This document shows, piece by piece, positions 52,126 through 54,970 of a DNA stretch of 54,970 nucleotides; the first letter of the stretch is position 1; each line of letters starts with the position of its first letter. Where the stretch lies: positions 1 to 54,970 of the forward strand of contig CANQTE010000003.1 in NCBI GenBank assembly GCA_947626695.1, given 5' to 3'. The notes beneath the pieces were generated by a model that saw only the letters and a program-made list of their open reading frames with translations, ran no database searches and was not told the DNA's origin. The stretch comes from an uncultured Bacilli bacterium. GTDB lineage: Bacteria; Bacillota_I; Bacilli_A; RF39; UBA660. Made by a program: the position numbers and the translations under genes.

Positions 52126-53325
52126 AGCAAAGAATAAAATTAAATCTAATATAAAAAACAAAGCAAAAAAAGTAGCTTTTAAAGCAATAAAGCCATTTTT
52201 ACCATTTATTATTATAATTATAGGATTATTTTTTGCTATTTGTACTATCATTGATGCTGTATTTATTCAAGAGGTTCAAAGTGATAATTCTTCAATGTCA
52301 GAAGTTCAAATAAACTTAAAAAACAAATGTATAGAGAAAGCAAAATATCTAAATTCTTGCAACAATTATAAGGATGGAGAACTTACTAATTATTTATTAG
52401 ATGTAAATGACAATGAGACCAGTAAAGAAATAGAATGGTCTCATTTATATTCTATAATGGCATTTCATAATATGGCCAATAATAGACAAATGGATGAAAC
52501 TTTATTAAATGAAATATCAGAAAGCTTTAAAAGTACATTTAAGTATGAAAAAAGTATTATTAAAGTAGAAACTACTACTGAAGACGAAAAAGGAAATAAA
52601 AAGACTACTACGACGGAACAAACTCAGTATCTATTAATTGAAAGTGATAGCATAATAGGACACTATAAATATTATTATGAAGAACAAACTATAAAAAAAG
52701 ATAATGTTAAAACTACTAAAAAGGTATTTAAACATGAAGAATTAATAGGCGAAAAATATGCTAGATTAAAGGAATATTTAAAAGAAAAGTTAAATATTCG
52801 TGAAGATGATATTGAAACAGATACGCAAATTATTATTGAAGCTGCAAATGCATATTCTGACAATGCAGAAAATATAGATTGGCTTAACTCATCTAGTGCA
52901 AATATTATAGATGGCAAAGGTTTAATCCCAACTCGGAATATTTACTTGGCCAATACCTGGATATACAACTATAACCTCAAAATTTGGAATGAGAGTTCAC
53001 CCAATTTCTGGAGTATATAAACTACATAGAGGAATAGATGTAGGAGCTCCTATAGGTGCTAATTTTGTTGCTGCAGCAGATGGAACTGTAATAAAAGCTA
53101 CTTATAACAATAGTTATGGAAATATGGTTATGATAGACCATCGGAGATGGAATAGTAACTTTATATGCACATGGTAGTGAAATATTAGTTAAAACAAATC
53201 AAGAAGTGCAAAAAGGACAAGCTATCTTAAAAGTAGGGTCAACTGGAGATTCAACAGGTCCTCATGCTCATTTTGAAATTAGAATTAATGGAAACTTTGT
53301 AAATCCAGAAGACTATTTTGAATAG
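52109..53325 (+). CDS. M23-family peptidoglycan hydrolase of conjugative element, two +1 frameshifts at CGG
   Basis: CGG at 52934 and 53142; restored ...[49 protein letters not shown]...MIDH-GDGIVTLYAHGSEILVKTNQEV...HAHFEIRINGNFVNPEDYFE*. Confidence 0.88.
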
Positions 53326-53335
53326 GAGGAAAAAA

Positions 53336-53686
53336 ATGATACTTATTTTTACTGATAATGAACAATTAAATGAAGATTTAAATAACAAAATAGAAAATAG
53401 CAGAATAGTTTACTATCCTGATTATGTATTACAAGAAAAAGAAGCAAATATTTTAATTACTACATTGCAATTAAATAAATATAATTTTTCAGAATTTATG
53501 CTAAAAGTTAGAGAGAAAAACATTAGAGTAATTTTATTATTAGAAAATGAGAAAGTGAAAGAACTAAAAGATGCTTTAAATCTAGGAATTTATGACATAA
53601 TTTTTGATCCATTTTCTTTGGAAGATATTATATCAAAAGTGAATAGTCCTACACCTTTTTCAAGTATTGCTAAGTATTTCAAATAA
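53336..53686 (+). CDS. response-regulator-receiver-like hypothetical protein
   Basis: MILIFTDNEQLNEDLNNKIEN...VREKNIRVILLLENEKVKELKDALNLGIYDIIFDPF; RBS aggagg. Confidence 0.5.
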   Translation: MILIFTDNEQLNEDLNNKIENSRIVYYPDYVLQEKEANILITTLQLNKYNFSEFMLKVREKNIRVILLLENEKVKELKDALNLGIYDIIFDPFSLEDIISKVNSPTPFSSIAKYFK

Positions 53687-53763
53687 ACTTTGAAATTACT
53701 ATAATATTTTACTTTAAAGGAGGTGATTTTTTATATAAATTTTAGCGAAAGGAGGGAATAAAA

Positions 53764-54381
53764 TTGCAGATAAAAGCAAATAAAGTGGTAAAAGCAGCAT
53801 TAATAGCAATTATTATTGTATTAATCTGCTCAACAGGTGTTACTTTATTTTTGTATTATCAAAAATTAGCAAACATTAGTGAAATCTATGATGATTATGC
53901 AGAGGAAAATGTACAAAATAGATTATTAGAAGAAGTGGTTAATAATAATGAAAACATTGATGTTAATAATACTAGTACTACTACTTTAATGGAAACCAAA
54001 AATGATGAAGATGTTTTAGGAGTTATTAAAATAGACAAAATAAAATATGAAGGATTAGTCTATGATGGAACTAGTTTAGAAACCCTTGCTAAAGGGGTAG
54101 GACATTTTGAAAATTCACCGTACTTTGAGGGAAATGTATGTCTAGCAGCTCATAATACAATTCAGCATTGGGCTAAGTTAAATACAGTTGAGTTAGGAGA
54201 TAAAATAATTTATACTAGTTTTTTAGGTACAAAAACATATAAAGTATCTACTGTAAAACAAATAGATGAAACTGATTGGGAAATGCTTAAAAATACGAAA
54301 GACAATCGAATAACACTTATAACTTGCGTTAAAGGAGTACCAACTCAAAGACTTTGTGTACAAGGTATAGAAATTAATTAA
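53764..54381 (+). CDS. class D-like sortase
   Basis: GVIKIDKIKYEGLVYDGTSLETLAKGVGHFENS...CLAAHN...ITLITCVKGVPTQRLCVQG. Confidence 0.88.
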   Translation: MQIKANKVVKAALIAIIIVLICSTGVTLFLYYQKLANISEIYDDYAEENVQNRLLEEVVNNNENIDVNNTSTTTLMETKNDEDVLGVIKIDKIKYEGLVYDGTSLETLAKGVGHFENSPYFEGNVCLAAHNTIQHWAKLNTVELGDKIIYTSFLGTKTYKVSTVKQIDETDWEMLKNTKDNRITLITCVKGVPTQRLCVQGIEIN

Positions 54382-54571
54382 AAAAATTTTTTTTTCAACA
54401 TTGTCAAAATTGTATTTAAGATGTTATCCTATATATTAAACAAAAAATAGAAAGACTAACTATTAAAAGTCAATAGTTTTTCGAAAAAAATTTAAAATTT
54501 GTTGAACATTGAAAATTGCATGATAAATAGAGTGTCATATAGGCACTCAAAAATTTAGAATATTAGAAAGA

Positions 54572-54970
54572 CTAAGCAACTCTTTGAAATGCTTGTCCAG
54601 TTTTTTCTAATTGAAACATGACTCGTACTAACTTTTTAGTAGCATGAGAAATAGCAACATTGTAGTGTTTGCCTTCAGAACGTTTTTTTAAGAGATAGGT
54701 ACTAAAAACTGGATCCCAATTACATACAAATTTGGTAGCATTAAATAGTGCATAACGTAGATATCGTGAGCCTCTTTTTTCCATATGAGAGTGCGAAGAA
54801 TCAAGTTTTCCAGATTGGTATGTAGATGGTGAAAGACCAGCAAAAGCAAGTATTTTATCAGGTGAATCAAATTTAGAGAAACTACCAATTTCGGATAAAA
54901 TCATTGCTCCCATGCGATAGCTAATACCAGGTATTGTTAAAATAGGAGAATTAATTTTATCCATGATAAC
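54572..54970 (-). mobile_element. IS110-family transposase, C-terminal part, runs off window end
   Basis: ILTIPGISYRMGAMILSEIGSFSKFDSPDKILAFAGLSPSTYQSGKL...KRGSRYLRYALFNATKF. Confidence 0.9.

Noticed and set aside
48747-53325. Explaining the broken VirB4/M23/portal/TMP genes as ordinary pseudogenes
   Set aside because: All 14 lesions are the same single C before an in-phase GGA/GGT codon, with no other stops or indels; random decay would not do this.
54400-54970. IS110 bridge RNA
   Set aside because: Only the 3' part of the transposase gene and one flank are in the window; the element's bridge-RNA end cannot be identified.

Overview
AT-rich Firmicutes-like window. Left flank (1-5.6 kb): M18 aminopeptidase, polysaccharide deacetylase with Ig-like repeats, Lgt-like protein. 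Then a near-complete siphovirus prophage (~5.58-46.0 kb) bounded by a 15-bp exact direct repeat: integrase, CI/PemK-like lysogeny module, DUF1071/YqaJ recombination genes, HNH nucleases, terminase, portal, ClpP-like protease, HK97 capsid, tail genes, holin, amidase. From ~46 kb there is a fragment of a conjugative element (HTH Rep-like, pilin, PrgI, VirB4, TrbL/VirB6-like, M23 hydrolase, sortase), ending in a truncated IS110 transposase. The main discovery candidate is pervasive +1 recoding at CGG. I found 14 in-frame CGG codons in 8 genes, all followed by A or T. At every one, skipping the single C restores a long reading frame with family-typical sequence and places a GGA/GGT glycine codon next. 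VirB4 needs five such events and the portal two. By eye I found no in-frame CGG used as an ordinary arginine codon in any intact gene. This fits either a CGGN quadruplet 'glycine' codon or +1 frameshifting at an unassigned CGG. Other observations: a probable +1 frameshift at CCC-UAG extending the major capsid protein, an A_AAA_AAG -1 site, an Fst/par-like convergent type I toxin-antitoxin locus, structured RNA candidates before sigma/terminase, and tandem use of a tRNA-Arg attachment site. All calls come from manual reading; no database search was run.
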